Assembly: GCF_000023225.1 (NCBI RefSeq)
Contig: NC_013173.1
Span: forward strand, 1,242,501 to 1,306,500
DNA length: 64,000 bases
Direction of reading: 5' to 3'
Origin: Desulfomicrobium baculatum DSM 4028
GTDB taxonomy: Bacteria > Desulfobacterota > Desulfovibrionia > Desulfovibrionales > Desulfomicrobiaceae
Below are positions 9,178 to 18,730 of the stretch, one piece after another. The position numbers and the translations under genes are program-made. Positions within the stretch are counted from its first letter, which is position 1; every line of letters starts with the position of its first letter. The notes beneath the pieces were generated by a model. The model did not search any database. It saw only the letters and a program-made list of their open reading frames with translations, and had not been told where the DNA came from.

Positions 9178-10926
9178 TTATCTGCTGCGCGCGAGGCGGG
9201 ATCCTTCGAAAAGTCCCTGAAAGAAATTGCCCGCGTTCACGCCCAGGGAGCGGATGCGGTACCCGCCTTCCTGCACCACCACGGTGTGCTTGCCCAGCGC
9301 CCCGATCAGCTTGCCGTTCAGGAAGAAATCCTTGGCCTGAAGGCTCCAGGTGCCTGTAGGGTCGCCCTTGGCCGGGTCCAGCCCGAGGCACACCACCAGA
9401 AACGCCGGGTCGAAATCGCGGATGAAGTCCAGGGCCCGGCGCAGTACCTCGGCATAGCCGTCACCGTGCATTTCTTCGGGCAGGGCATAATTGCGGTTAA
9501 AGCCAAGGCCCGGTCCTTCTCCGGCTTCCTCATGGAATCCGCTGAAGTACGGATAGGCGAATCTGGGATGCCCGTGGATGGATACGGTCAGAACATCGCT
9601 GCGTTCATAGAAGATGTTCTGCGTCCCGTTGCCGTGGTGGTAATCGACATCGAGCACGGCCACCCGCCCCTGGGCGCTCAGGTGCTGGGCGACGACGGCG
9701 GCGGTATTGAAATAGCAGAACCCGCCGAAAGCCCGGTGTTCGGCGTGATGTCCGGGGGGGCGCACCAGGGCGTAGGCCAGGCGGCGTCCGTCGAGCACCT
9801 CCTGCGCCGCGGTCATGCCGCAGTCCACGGCCCCGCGCGCGGCGGCATAGGCGTTGCCGTTTAAGGGCGTGAAGGTGTCGATGCAGTAGTATCCGGCTCG
9901 CACCGCCAGTTCCTTGGGCGGGCGGGCCGCGTTTCTGATGGGAAAGACGTAGGGGTACACGGATTTGTTTTCCGGCAGGGTGGAGCAGACCCGCTTCAGA
10001 TAGGTCACGAATTTCTTGTCGTGCACGGCTGTTATGTACTGCTCCGAAAAATGCCGGGGTTCCCGCAGCGTGAACAGCTCGGTTTTCTTGATTTCCCTGA
10101 GGATCGAATCAATGCGCACCGGCGCTTCCACATAGCCGCGTTCGCGGATGTGATGGATGCGATGATTGTGGTTGCAGATGACAGCGATCTTTCGATCGGC
10201 GCTGATGGTCTGCCTGTTCGCGGAAATCGTCTCCGTCAGGTAACGGGTTTCGCGCAGCGCCAGGGGGCTTGGCGGAATGGAATCCAGGACCATGCGCACA
10301 TACTGCGGCGAACACTTCTCCTTGTATTTCCTTTCAAGAATGGCGCGGATGATGCTCCGGGCCCGTGGCCTGGACAGCTGGAACGGCTTGTCCAGCGGAT
10401 CGGCCACCAGATAGGGGGCGCAGTCGTCTTCGGCCGAAAGCGGTGTTTCGTAGGCCGTGTTCACGATGGGGCGCGCTCCGTAGCGTTCGTAAAAACGCAG
10501 CCGGGCTTTGTTTTCCCGCAGCAGGATTTCATCAGGGCACAAGGATGGATCATCGGGCAGGCATTCGAAAAAAAGTGCCGTGTCGCCCAGAGCCCGGGCT
10601 TCTTCCCGCACCCTTTCGTACAGGGCCGAACCCACGCCGCCTCCGCCATGAACCAGGCTGACCGAAAGAAAATCCAGGTAGCAGAAACGCAGGTCCGAGA
10701 AGTGGCAGAGCAGGGCGAAGCCCTGCACGATTTTGCGTTGCCGTTCGGCCACGAAGAGAATGGTCCTGTAGCCTTTGGCCATGGGATTTTTGAGAGTGGC
10801 GGGCAGGTTGATCACCTCTTCCGGGGCGATGAACGGGAAGCGTTCGCTCAGAATGGTCTGAACCTGTTCCACGCACTGGCTGTCAACAGGGACCGTGGTG
10901 TCGTAGATGGGGCGGATACGGAACAT
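9178..10926 (-). CDS. GNAT acetyltransferase-histone deacetylase family fusion
   Basis: 582 residues in two parts. Residues about 1-200 resemble a GNAT N-acetyltransferase (FVAERQRKIVQGFALLCHFS and GGGGVGSALYERVREEARAL, the acetyl-CoA loop). Residues about 270-582 are a class II-like deacetylase: RPPGHHAEHRAFGGFCYFNT with the catalytic His pair and DVDYHHGNGTQNIFY with zinc ligands, as in acetylpolyamine amidohydrolases. So one polypeptide may both add and remove acetyl groups. Start at 10926 has AGGACA about nine bases upstream; a longer frame would reach into the next gene. It is last in a three-gene minus-strand operon, 34 bases after the cyclodeaminase-like gene. Confidence 0.85.
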   Translation of the reverse strand: MFRIRPIYDTTVPVDSQCVEQVQTILSERFPFIAPEEVINLPATLKNPMAKGYRTILFVAERQRKIVQGFALLCHFSDLRFCYLDFLSVSLVHGGGGVGSALYERVREEARALGDTALFFECLPDDPSLCPDEILLRENKARLRFYERYGARPIVNTAYETPLSAEDDCAPYLVADPLDKPFQLSRPRARSIIRAILERKYKEKCSPQYVRMVLDSIPPSPLALRETRYLTETISANRQTISADRKIAVICNHNHRIHHIRERGYVEAPVRIDSILREIKKTELFTLREPRHFSEQYITAVHDKKFVTYLKRVCSTLPENKSVYPYVFPIRNAARPPKELAVRAGYYCIDTFTPLNGNAYAAARGAVDCGMTAAQEVLDGRRLAYALVRPPGHHAEHRAFGGFCYFNTAAVVAQHLSAQGRVAVLDVDYHHGNGTQNIFYERSDVLTVSIHGHPRFAYPYFSGFHEEAGEGPGLGFNRNYALPEEMHGDGYAEVLRRALDFIRDFDPAFLVVCLGLDPAKGDPTGTWSLQAKDFFLNGKLIGALGKHTVVVQEGGYRIRSLGVNAGNFFQGLFEGSRLARSR

Positions 10927-10960
10927 GATTTTTTGTCCTGCTGATTGTTTTGGGACCGTT

Positions 10961-11920
10961 TCAGACCGTTCGCACCAGCCCCGCCTCATGTGCCTTGGCC
11001 AGCGCCAGGGAACAGATGGCCATGTCCTGCAGGGCCATGCCCGAGCTGTCGTACACGGTGATCTGCTGCGGGGATGTGCGTCCGGGCGCGCCGTTCAGCA
11101 CCGCGCCGATGGCGGTGACGTTTTGCGCGTCCACCAGCCCGGCCTTGTGCGCCGCCTCATATTCGCCGATGCCAAGCGACTGCCGGACCACATCGGCGAA
11201 CAGGGCGGCCCTGGCCACAAGGGCCGGGTCGAGTTCCTGCTTGCCCGGCGCGTCCGCGCCCATGGCCGAGACATGCGTGCCCGGTCGCACCAGGGATGCC
11301 TCGAAGAGCGCCTCGCGCGCGGCCGTGACCGTGACGATGATGTCGGCGGCCTGCACCGCTTCCCGGCTGTCCGCAAAACGGGCCTCAAGCCCCAGTTCGG
11401 CCTGGATGCGCCGGGCGAAATCCTCTCCGGCCTTGGGCGAGCGGTTGACGACCAGCACGGTCTCGATGGGCCGGACCTCGCGCACTGCCAGCAGTTCGAA
11501 CCAGGCCTGATGCCCCGCGCCGAACAGGGCCAGGGTCCGGCTGTCCTGGCGCGACAGATGCCGCACGGCCACGGCGTCCGAGGCTGCCGTGCGCAGGCAG
11601 GTCAGGTGGGAGGCCGCCACCAGGGCCTGGGGATAGCCCGTGTCCGGATCGAGCAGCAGGGTGGTCGAGGCGTGGGCGGGCAGTCCATGCGTGCGGTTTT
11701 GCGGCCAGTAGCTGCCGACTTTGAGTCCCACGGTCCGGCTGGTTCGGATCAGTCCGCTCTTGATGCTGAAAGACGTCCCGGCATCGGGGCCGTGCCCCTG
11801 TGCCACCGGAAAGACTTCGGCCTCATCCCTGCCGTATTCGCGAAACATCCTTTCGATGACCCCGATGGCCTCGGCCATGGACACGACTCTGGATGCGACG
11901 TCCTCACTTACAAACTGCAT
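10961..11920 (-). CDS. Ornithine cyclodeaminase/mu-crystallin family protein
   Basis: NAD(P)-dependent enzyme, 319 residues. Members act as cyclodeaminases or as imine reductases. Seen: TVGLKVGSYWPQNRTHGLPA near the substrate site, LLLDPDTGYPQALVAASHLT, and a Rossmann segment LALFGAGHQAWFELLAV (GxGxxA). The substrate cannot be decided from sequence. It lies between a DSD1/D-threonine-aldolase-like gene (21 bases upstream) and the deacetylase fusion, so an amino-acid or imino-acid reaction is likely. GGGAG lies eight bases before the ATG. Confidence 0.85.
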   Translation of the reverse strand: MQFVSEDVASRVVSMAEAIGVIERMFREYGRDEAEVFPVAQGHGPDAGTSFSIKSGLIRTSRTVGLKVGSYWPQNRTHGLPAHASTTLLLDPDTGYPQALVAASHLTCLRTAASDAVAVRHLSRQDSRTLALFGAGHQAWFELLAVREVRPIETVLVVNRSPKAGEDFARRIQAELGLEARFADSREAVQAADIIVTVTAAREALFEASLVRPGTHVSAMGADAPGKQELDPALVARAALFADVVRQSLGIGEYEAAHKAGLVDAQNVTAIGAVLNGAPGRTSPQQITVYDSSGMALQDMAICSLALAKAHEAGLVRTV

Positions 11921-11941
11921 GGCGATACTCCCTGAAGCTGT

Positions 11942-13090
11942 TTACCATCCGGTGAAGCGCGGCCAGACGGCGGTCACGTCGCTTTGGCCGGCGCCGATGA
12001 CGTGATAGCGGTCGTGTTGCGTGGCCGTGGCGCAGGCATGGCTGGGCAGAATGCGCAACCGCGTGCCGATGGGAAATTCCTGATCGGACCGAGGGGTGCC
12101 CTGCCGCGCCGCCACGATGCCGTGCTCCTGGTTGACGATGGTGACGATGAGATTGGTGATCGGGCGCCCCTCCAGGTCGCAGACCAGGCCGTAGCCCTGA
12201 TCCACATTCTGGGTCGCCGTGCCCCGGTCGCAGGACAGGGCGGTCCAGCCCGCGTCGACGATGGTCCAGCCCTTTTCGCGCTGATGGCCGATGACCGTGG
12301 TCAGCACCGAAAGCGCGATGTCGTCCTGCGTGCAGATGCCGATACCCGCCTGTACCAGGTCGAAGAAGACAAAGACCCCGGCGCGGACCTCTGTTACGCC
12401 CGCATAGCTTTGCGCCGAAAAGGCGGTGGGCGTGGAGCCGACGCTGACCACGGGGCAGGGCCAGCCCTTGGCCCGCAGCGTTTCGGCAGCCATGACGGCG
12501 GCGGCGCGCTCCTGCTCGGCGGCGGCCGACAGCGCCTCGCTTCCGCGAGCCTCGTAGCTTTCGCCCGCGTGCGTGAGCACGCCTTCAAGTCTGGCTCGTG
12601 GCGCCAGCGCCTGCGCAATGGCCGCCAGCAGCGTGGCATCCTGCGGTTTCACGCCGGAGCGGTGGCCATCGCAGTCCAGTTCGATGAGCACGGGAATGGG
12701 GTCTTTCGGGTCCGAGGCTTTGGCCACGGCCAGGGCCTGTTCCACGCTGTCGAGGAGAATGGTCAGGGCGATGCCGCCTGCGCGAAGCTTTTGCACCCGC
12801 GTCAGTTTGTCCGGTGAAATGCCGACGGCGTAGGTGATGTCTTTTACGCCATGCGCGGCCAATTCCTCTGCCTCGCGCAAGGTGGAGACCGTGGCCGGGC
12901 CCTGGGGAGTAGTCATCAACAACCGGGACACTTCCCATGATTTGGCGGTCTTGAGGTGCGGCCGGAAAGCGACTTCCGCCGCCCGCAGCCGGTCGCGCAG
13001 GCGGGCGATGTTGCGCTCCATGCGCTCCTCGTCAACAAGCAGGCAAGGCGTTCCCTGGCTCGCCAGGATGGGGGTGGAATGATCGTTCAT
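11942..13090 (-). CDS. D-threonine aldolase/D-serine dehydratase-like PLP enzyme (DSD1 family)
   Basis: Alanine-racemase-fold PLP enzyme, 382 residues. It begins with TPCLLVDEERMERNIARLRD. The PLP lysine is in FRPHLKTAKSWEV near residue 50, the standard PHxKT motif of D-threonine aldolases. The C-terminal domain ends with metal-site-type residues in LRILPSHACATATQHDRYHV, which matches the Zn or Mn site HxCxT of this family. Start 13090 is preceded by GGAG. It is the first gene of the operon with the cyclodeaminase-like and deacetylase genes. It could act on D-threonine, D-serine or beta-hydroxyaspartate. Confidence 0.85.
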   Translation of the reverse strand: MNDHSTPILASQGTPCLLVDEERMERNIARLRDRLRAAEVAFRPHLKTAKSWEVSRLLMTTPQGPATVSTLREAEELAAHGVKDITYAVGISPDKLTRVQKLRAGGIALTILLDSVEQALAVAKASDPKDPIPVLIELDCDGHRSGVKPQDATLLAAIAQALAPRARLEGVLTHAGESYEARGSEALSAAAEQERAAAVMAAETLRAKGWPCPVVSVGSTPTAFSAQSYAGVTEVRAGVFVFFDLVQAGIGICTQDDIALSVLTTVIGHQREKGWTIVDAGWTALSCDRGTATQNVDQGYGLVCDLEGRPITNLIVTIVNQEHGIVAARQGTPRSDQEFPIGTRLRILPSHACATATQHDRYHVIGAGQSDVTAVWPRFTGW

Positions 13091-13555
13091 GCGAGTCTGC
13101 TCCGTGAACAGTGTTGAGATGATAAAGGCGTCCGATTTCTTTTTCCGGACTGGTGGATCTGCCGTTTCCGCCACGCTAGCGTTCAACGGCCTCTTCCACG
13201 CTTCTCGCTGACCGCGGGGCTGCATAGTTCATGGTCGCATGATTGTCGATCTTACCCTATCGCCGCGCGGTCTGAAAGCTTCGGGTGTGACCGGAGCCGG
13301 ATGCTGTCGGGTATGGTTCCGGCCTTTTTGGCGAGAAAGCATGGGTCGTGAAGGCATCATGTTTTTTCTTCTTCACTTCGTATCCTAATTTCCGTTTTGC
13401 TCAACGTTTTCTTTATTTTAAACAGAAACTGAGTTACTATTCAATTACGCGATTGCTGTTCACGCATCAAATTTCTGACAATCGATCAGTTGGTTTTTTC
13501 GCAAGCGCGGTTTCTTTGATTAGGCGTAGAGTAACCTCAAAGGTCGGAGAAAACG
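13091..13555. other. Divergent intergenic region, 465 bases
   Basis: Lies between the DSD1-like operon (minus) and the chemoreceptor at 13556 (plus), so it must hold both promoters. The half near 13360-13450 is A+T-richer. No convincing -35/-10 or sigma-28 pair could be fixed by eye, and no gene was supported. Confidence 0.5.
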
Positions 13556-15508
13556 ATGAAGAGCATCCCTATTCGCATGAAATTGATCGGCGGTTTTCTG
13601 GCCCTGTTGATCCTGGTCTGCACAGGTCTTGGTTTTATCGCTTATGACCGGGCCAAAAGCGCGTCATTAAGCCAGGTGCAGGAGAACATCCAGCTCATGG
13701 CCCAGGACGGGGCCCGGCTGGTCAGGAGCCGACTTGATTTTTTCCTCATGGGCCTGGAGGGGATCGCCAACCGGGACGTGATCCGTTCCATGAACTGGGA
13801 CCGTCAGTTGCTCACCCTCGAACGTGAAATCGAACGGATGAAATATCTGGGGATGGGCGTCATCGATGCGGACGGCCAGGCCAAGTATCCCGACGGCTCC
13901 ACCGCGGACCTGAGCGACCGGGCGTATTTCAAGGAGGCCATGGCCGGAAAGTCCGTGCTCTCCAACGTCATCATCAGCCGGGTCACCAACTCGCCGGTCA
14001 TCATTCTGGCCACGCCCATCAGGGGGTTCGCGGGAGATGTCAAAGCCGTGCTGCTGGCCCGCCTCGACGCCACCATGCTCAGCGAGATCACGGACAACAT
14101 CAAATACGGGGACACCGGGTACTCCTACATCATTGACGGCACGGGCGTGCTCATCGCCCACGGCAACCGTCAGTTCGTGCTCGATCAGCGCAATTTCGTC
14201 GAAGAGGGCAAGAAGGATCCTCAATATGCATCTTTGGGGGCCATGTTTCAGCGCATGATGAAGGGTGAGATCGGCTTTGACCAGTACCCCTTCATGGGCT
14301 CCGACCGTTTCTTCGGGTTCGCGCCCATCGAGAACACCGGGTGGTCCATTGCCGTGGGTGCCATGCAGGACGATGTGCTGACAGAGGTGTACAGGATGCG
14401 ATGGATGATCGGGCTGGCCTCCCTGGCCTTTTTCGCCGTGGGTATCGCCATCGCGCTTTTGATCAGCCGGGCCATCCTGCTGCCGGTGAAAAACTGCGTC
14501 GATCTGCTCAGGGATATCTCCGAGGGAGAAGGCGACCTGACCAAGCGGCTTCCGGTGGAAAGCAATGATGAAATTGGTCAGTTGGCGCAGCACTTTAATA
14601 CATTTGTTGAAAAACTGCAGCGCATCATCGCTGAAATCAGCGGCAACGCCCAGACCGTGGCCTCCTCCGCCACGGAGCTTTCGGCCGTGAGCAAGCAGAC
14701 GACGCAGAGCGTGCAGTCCCTTTCCTCCAAGACATCCACCGTGGCCACGGCCGCAGAGGAGATGAGCGCCAATATCACCTCCGTCGCCGCAGGCATGGAA
14801 GAGACCACCACCAATCTGTCCTCGGTGGCCGCAGCCACGGAAGAAATGACTTCGACCATCGGCGAGATCTCCGGCAACACCGAACGCGCCCGGGGCACCA
14901 CCGACAACGCCGCACGTCAGGTGGATAATTTCGCAGGCATTTTACGCGATCTTGGTGCTTCCGCCCAGGAAATCGGCAAGGTCACCGACACCATCTCCGC
15001 CATCTCTTCACAGACGAACCTGCTGGCTTTGAATGCCACCATCGAGGCGGCCAGGGCCGGTGAGGCAGGCCGGGGCTTTGCCGTCGTTGCCAACGAAATC
15101 AAAGAGCTGGCAACGAAGACCGCCGAGGCCACCAACGACATCCGGACCAAGATCAACGGCATCCAGAATGCCACGGGCAGCGCCGTGACCGACATCGGTC
15201 AGATCGTGAAGGTCATCGGCGATGTGAACGAAATCGTGACCACCATCGCCGCCGCCATCGAGGAGCAGTCCGCCGTGACCCGCGAAGTGGCTACCAACAT
15301 CAACCAGGCCACCACCGGCGTACAGGACGCCTCGGTGCGCGCCTCGGAGATGTCCGGAGTGTCCAGGGATATCGCCCAGGACATTACGGCCGTGGACTCC
15401 ATCACCGGCGACATCCGCTCCGGCGGCGAGCAGGTCCAGGCCAGCGCGGAGGAGCTCTCCAAACTGGCCGAACAGCTCAAGGGGCTGGTCGGCCAGTTCA
15501 GGATCTAG
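13556..15508 (+). CDS. Methyl-accepting chemotaxis protein with dCache-type sensor
   Basis: Chemoreceptor of 650 residues. TM1 is about 11-31. The periplasmic part carries a Cache-like stretch ([20 protein letters not shown], then [20 protein letters not shown] and [19 protein letters not shown]), typical of dCache_1 domains that bind amino acids and related ligands. TM2 is about 285-306, followed by HAMP and a signalling region with [20 protein letters not shown] near residue 488. GGAG lies about eight bases before the ATG. The gene is monocistronic, ending at a G+C-rich hairpin. No CheR/CheB pentapeptide tail is seen at the C-terminus. Confidence 0.95.
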   Translation: MKSIPIRMKLIGGFLALLILVCTGLGFIAYDRAKSASLSQVQENIQLMAQDGARLVRSRLDFFLMGLEGIANRDVIRSMNWDRQLLTLEREIERMKYLGMGVIDADGQAKYPDGSTADLSDRAYFKEAMAGKSVLSNVIISRVTNSPVIILATPIRGFAGDVKAVLLARLDATMLSEITDNIKYGDTGYSYIIDGTGVLIAHGNRQFVLDQRNFVEEGKKDPQYASLGAMFQRMMKGEIGFDQYPFMGSDRFFGFAPIENTGWSIAVGAMQDDVLTEVYRMRWMIGLASLAFFAVGIAIALLISRAILLPVKNCVDLLRDISEGEGDLTKRLPVESNDEIGQLAQHFNTFVEKLQRIIAEISGNAQTVASSATELSAVSKQTTQSVQSLSSKTSTVATAAEEMSANITSVAAGMEETTTNLSSVAAATEEMTSTIGEISGNTERARGTTDNAARQVDNFAGILRDLGASAQEIGKVTDTISAISSQTNLLALNATIEAARAGEAGRGFAVVANEIKELATKTAEATNDIRTKINGIQNATGSAVTDIGQIVKVIGDVNEIVTTIAAAIEEQSAVTREVATNINQATTGVQDASVRASEMSGVSRDIAQDITAVDSITGDIRSGGEQVQASAEELSKLAEQLKGLVGQFRI

Positions 15509-15516
15509 CCAAAAGC

Positions 15517-15544
15517 AAGGCCCGGGAATCGTTTCCCGGGCCTT
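15517..15544. terminator. G+C-rich hairpin between convergent genes
   Basis: AAGGCCCGGGAA pairs with TTCCCGGGCCTT around a short loop. No long T run follows, so termination strength is uncertain. It sits between the chemoreceptor and the convergent diguanylate cyclase. Confidence 0.7.
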
Positions 15545-15574
15545 CGTCATTCTTTCCGCCAAGATCTATACCTT

Positions 15575-17062
15575 CTAGCCCTGTTGTTGGCGCGGAGCAA
15601 GACAGACCCTGTTGCGGCCGTTCTCCTTGGCTTCGTACAGAGCCTGATCGGCAAGGGACAGGAGGGTGTCGAGGGTCGCGCATTGCGCATGGATTTCGGC
15701 AACGCCGAAGCTCGCGGTCAGGGGGAGTTTTTCATCACCGCGTTGCAGATCAAGTCCGGCCAGTCCGGCTCGAAGTTCTTCGGCCACCGTGGCGGCTCCG
15801 TTCCGGTCCGTTCCCGGCAACAGAATCACGAATTCCTCTCCGCCGTATCGGCAAAACATATCCGGCTCCCGCAGGCGCGAGGCGATATAATGCGCCGAGG
15901 ATGACAGGACCAGATCCCCGGCCGCATGTCCATACGTGTCGTTTACGTTCTTGAAGTGGTCCAGGTCGATCATGATGCAGGAGAGATGTCCGCCGTAGCG
16001 GCACACGCGGGCGAACTCGCGGCTGGCGGATTCCATGAAGGCGCGCCTGTTGAGCGCGCCGGTGAGCATGTCCGTGGACGCGGCCAGGGCCAGTTCGCGG
16101 CTTTGACGGTTGAGCCGGATCTGGCCGCGCACCAGCAGAGTACTCAAACCTGCCACGACCAGAACCAAAACTATGGAAGCGCCGCCGTAGACCATGGCGT
16201 GATTTTTCCAAGGCTCCAAAACCATCTCGCGGGGAAAGCTTGCGAAGGCCAGCAGAGGATACCGGCTGATCCGCGTGTCCCCGGCGACCAGTTCCCTGTG
16301 ATCAGCGGCCGATACGCTGGTGAATGGAGTGCTCTGCATGTCGCGCAAGGCACTGTTCTTGATTTCGGGCACGGTCCGGCCGACGTGCTGCTCCTGGTTG
16401 GGCGCATGGAGATATATCCGGCCCTCCAGGTCGGTCACCATAAGATGGGTGCCCTGGGGCATGTCCACACTGTCGAATATTTCCAGCAGCGGGAGCAGGG
16501 CAACGACGGCGCCGACGATATGCGTGAGCTGGCCCTGTCTGTCGCGCATCCCCAAACTGACGCCGAAGACCCATGTTTCCGGCCTCACCTTGCTGTGCAT
16601 TGGCACGCCAATGAATACTCCCAGGTCGTTGCCTTGGTGCGCCACGACATAGTCCCGGTCGGAAATATCGGGCGCGATGCCCGGACCCGTCCAGCTCATG
16701 ACCTGGCCCTGGGAGTCGGTGATGAACATGGTCTGGATGTACGATTTTTTGCGTTGGATGGAACCAAGGACTTCACGCAGCTGATCGTTTTGTTCCCGTG
16801 GCGGCAGGTTCTGCATCATTGCCACCAGTCTTGCAGTTTCGGTCAGGCTGTTTTCGATGTCGATGAGCACCATGCCCATCTGGGTGGCGACGAGGCTCGA
16901 AATGAAACGGGCGTTCTGACGGGCCGCATCCAGGGTGGAACGGTAGGAGGAGCAGGCCATGACCACGACCAGGGCCAGCGTCGCGAGGGTCAGCCCGCTG
17001 GCCACAAGCACCACCAGCACGGTGTGGCCCCTGGATCTATGCTCGTCGCGCAGACTGTTCAT
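15575..17062 (-). CDS. Membrane diguanylate cyclase with periplasmic sensor
   Basis: Makes cyclic di-GMP from GTP; 495 residues. TM1 is about 15-37. An extracytoplasmic Cache-like sensor follows (YIQTMFITDSQGQVMSWTGP, ISDRDYVVAHQGNDLGVFIG). TM2 is around 285-305. The GGDEF domain has active site RYGGEEFVILLPG near residues 403-415. A product-inhibition I-site (REPD) lies five residues before GGEEF, so the enzyme should be active and feedback-controlled. AGGAG precedes the ATG by eight bases. It is monocistronic. Confidence 0.93.
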   Translation of the reverse strand: MNSLRDEHRSRGHTVLVVLVASGLTLATLALVVVMACSSYRSTLDAARQNARFISSLVATQMGMVLIDIENSLTETARLVAMMQNLPPREQNDQLREVLGSIQRKKSYIQTMFITDSQGQVMSWTGPGIAPDISDRDYVVAHQGNDLGVFIGVPMHSKVRPETWVFGVSLGMRDRQGQLTHIVGAVVALLPLLEIFDSVDMPQGTHLMVTDLEGRIYLHAPNQEQHVGRTVPEIKNSALRDMQSTPFTSVSAADHRELVAGDTRISRYPLLAFASFPREMVLEPWKNHAMVYGGASIVLVLVVAGLSTLLVRGQIRLNRQSRELALAASTDMLTGALNRRAFMESASREFARVCRYGGHLSCIMIDLDHFKNVNDTYGHAAGDLVLSSSAHYIASRLREPDMFCRYGGEEFVILLPGTDRNGAATVAEELRAGLAGLDLQRGDEKLPLTASFGVAEIHAQCATLDTLLSLADQALYEAKENGRNRVCLAPRQQQG

Positions 17063-17357
17063 GGAATCGGCTCCTGGTTTGTTGATGACGCTGTGGATGC
17101 AGAGGTCTCTTTTATGGTGTCGCGGGCAGGGCCGCAGGCTGCGTTCTGATCGGTCTGGTTCTGAAAATCAAGTCGTCGTTGTTCCTCCACCTATGGCATC
17201 GCATGTGAAAAATCGAAGGCCAATCGCCAAGGATGGTCTTCGCCGGTTTATTTATGGATTAACGGTTGTCGTTTAACGTGAAAAATATTTCTGCGCAATC
17301 TTGATGGAGATTTGGGTCAAGGAAAGTGTCTGCGGTCGGCGGGAAAAGCTGTGGAGG
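17063..17357. other. Intergenic region upstream of the diguanylate cyclase
   Basis: About 295 bases without a supportable gene. It should hold the minus-strand promoter of the cyclase. I saw no clear operator or repeat. Confidence 0.4.
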
Positions 17358-17387
17358 AATGCGGAGCGGTGGGAGCCGCTCCGCATT
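17358..17387. terminator. Hairpin after the DJ-1 family gene
   Basis: Perfect 12-bp stem AATGCGGAGCGG (17358-17369) and CCGCTCCGCATT (17376-17387) with a six-base loop, ten bases beyond the minus-strand stop. It lacks a clear T run, so it could be a processing or protecting hairpin as well as a terminator. Confidence 0.7.
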
Positions 17388-17397
17388 TCGGCTGGAA

Positions 17398-17976
17398 TCA
17401 GATGGTTATCTTGGCGCCGAGCAGGGCGGCGAATTTTGCGATCCAGTCGGGATGCGCGGGCCAGGCCGGGGCGGTGACGAGATTGCCGTCCACGTGGGCC
17501 TTATCGAGGGCGATGTCCGCGTACTTGCCGCCGGCGCAGGTCACATCCGGTCCGCAGGCGGGATAGGCCGCGCAACTCTTGCCTTTCAGAACTCCGGCCG
17601 TGACCAGGACAAGCGGGCCGTGGCAGATGGCCGCGATGGGTTTGCCCGCCGCGTCGAACTCGCGCACGATCTCAAGGACCCTCGCGTTGAGACGGATGTA
17701 TTCCGGAGCGCGTCCGCCGGGCACGACCAGGCCGACATAGTCGGCGGTGTCCACGGCTGCGAAATCCTTGTTCAGGGTGAAGTTGTGGCCGCGCTTTTCA
17801 CTGTAGGTCTGGTCGCCCTCGAAATCATGGATGGAGGTGCGTACGAAGTCTCCGGCCTTCTTGTCCGGGCAGACCGCCTCCACCGCGTAGCCGAGCATGG
17901 TCAGAGCCTGAAACGGTACCATGACTTCGTAATCCTCTACATAATCACCGACCAGCATCAGTATTTTCTTGGACAT
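17398..17976 (-). CDS. DJ-1/PfpI family protein
   Basis: Class I glutamine-amidotransferase-fold protein, 192 residues. It begins [20 protein letters not shown], with the acidic residue in YVEDYE that supports the catalytic cysteine. The nucleophile elbow is [10 protein letters not shown] with the cysteine near residue 113. Family members act as proteases, chaperones or deglycases of damaged proteins and small molecules; which applies here is unknown. Start 17976 has AAGGAG eight bases upstream; an upstream extension is rejected. Confidence 0.88.
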   Translation of the reverse strand: MSKKILMLVGDYVEDYEVMVPFQALTMLGYAVEAVCPDKKAGDFVRTSIHDFEGDQTYSEKRGHNFTLNKDFAAVDTADYVGLVVPGGRAPEYIRLNARVLEIVREFDAAGKPIAAICHGPLVLVTAGVLKGKSCAAYPACGPDVTCAGGKYADIALDKAHVDGNLVTAPAWPAHPDWIAKFAALLGAKITI

Positions 17977-18151
17977 GAGTGGATCTCCTTGAATGTGCCC
18001 GGGCGCGAAACAATGCGTCGAAGGACGTATGGCGCGCTCGTTTGTTTGCAATACCCGGCGATTGTTATGCACAAAGTGGGTGCTTGTCCATCCGGCTCAT
18101 GAATTCGTGGAAGCCATGCGCACCAAAGGCCGGGCGCTTCGGCTTCAATCT

Positions 18152-18700
18152 TCAGCAGCCCGCTTTGGCGATGAGCAGGTCGATCAGCTCTGCCGGATCT
18201 GATGATACGGATATGGCCTCGCCGTAAGGCTGCTTCATGAATCCTTCCTGGCCGGCCTTGTCAAGCATCATCTTCAGAGGCTCGAAAAAACCGTTCACAT
18301 CCAGAAGGCCGCAGGGTTTGGAATGAAAGCCCAGTTGCCGCAGGGTATAGACTTCGAAGAATTCGTCGCAGGTTCCGATGCCGCCCGGTAGCACGGCAAA
18401 AGCGTCGGACAGGGCGATCATCATGGTCTTGCGCTCGTGCATGGTCGCCGCGACATGAAGACGGGTCAGCCCGTTGTGGAATTCCTCCTTGTCCTTGAGC
18501 GTCTGCACGGTGACGCCGATGATCTCGCCTCCCTCCTCAAGCACGCTCTCGGCCAACTGGTTCATGAGCCCGGTGCGGGAGCCTCCATAGACGCAGGTGA
18601 TGCCGCGTTTGGCCAGTTCGCGGCCAAGTGCGGCTGTGGTTTCCATGTAGGCGGGATGGGTTCCGGGGCTTGACCCCAGAAAGACGCAAATGGATTTCAT
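18152..18700 (-). CDS. LOG family protein (TIGR00730 type)
   Basis: Rossmann-like nucleotide hydrolase family, 182 residues, near the usual length. Known members cleave cytokinin riboside 5'-monophosphates or purine nucleotides. Seen: SICVFLGSSPGTHPAY at the start, the substrate arginine in GGSRTGLMN, and the hallmark LPGGIGTCDEFFEVYTLRQLG (PGGxGTxxE). It stands 30 bases downstream of the DapB-like gene on the same strand, so the two may form a pair. Confidence 0.9.
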   Translation of the reverse strand: MKSICVFLGSSPGTHPAYMETTAALGRELAKRGITCVYGGSRTGLMNQLAESVLEEGGEIIGVTVQTLKDKEEFHNGLTRLHVAATMHERKTMMIALSDAFAVLPGGIGTCDEFFEVYTLRQLGFHSKPCGLLDVNGFFEPLKMMLDKAGQEGFMKQPYGEAISVSSDPAELIDLLIAKAGC

Positions 18701-18730
18701 ATGAATGCGGCTCCGGTAATAAGAACGATG

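Noticed and set aside
15926-17149. Long plus-strand frame over the diguanylate cyclase
   Set aside because: Antisense shadow; GGEEF and Cache motifs are on the minus strand.
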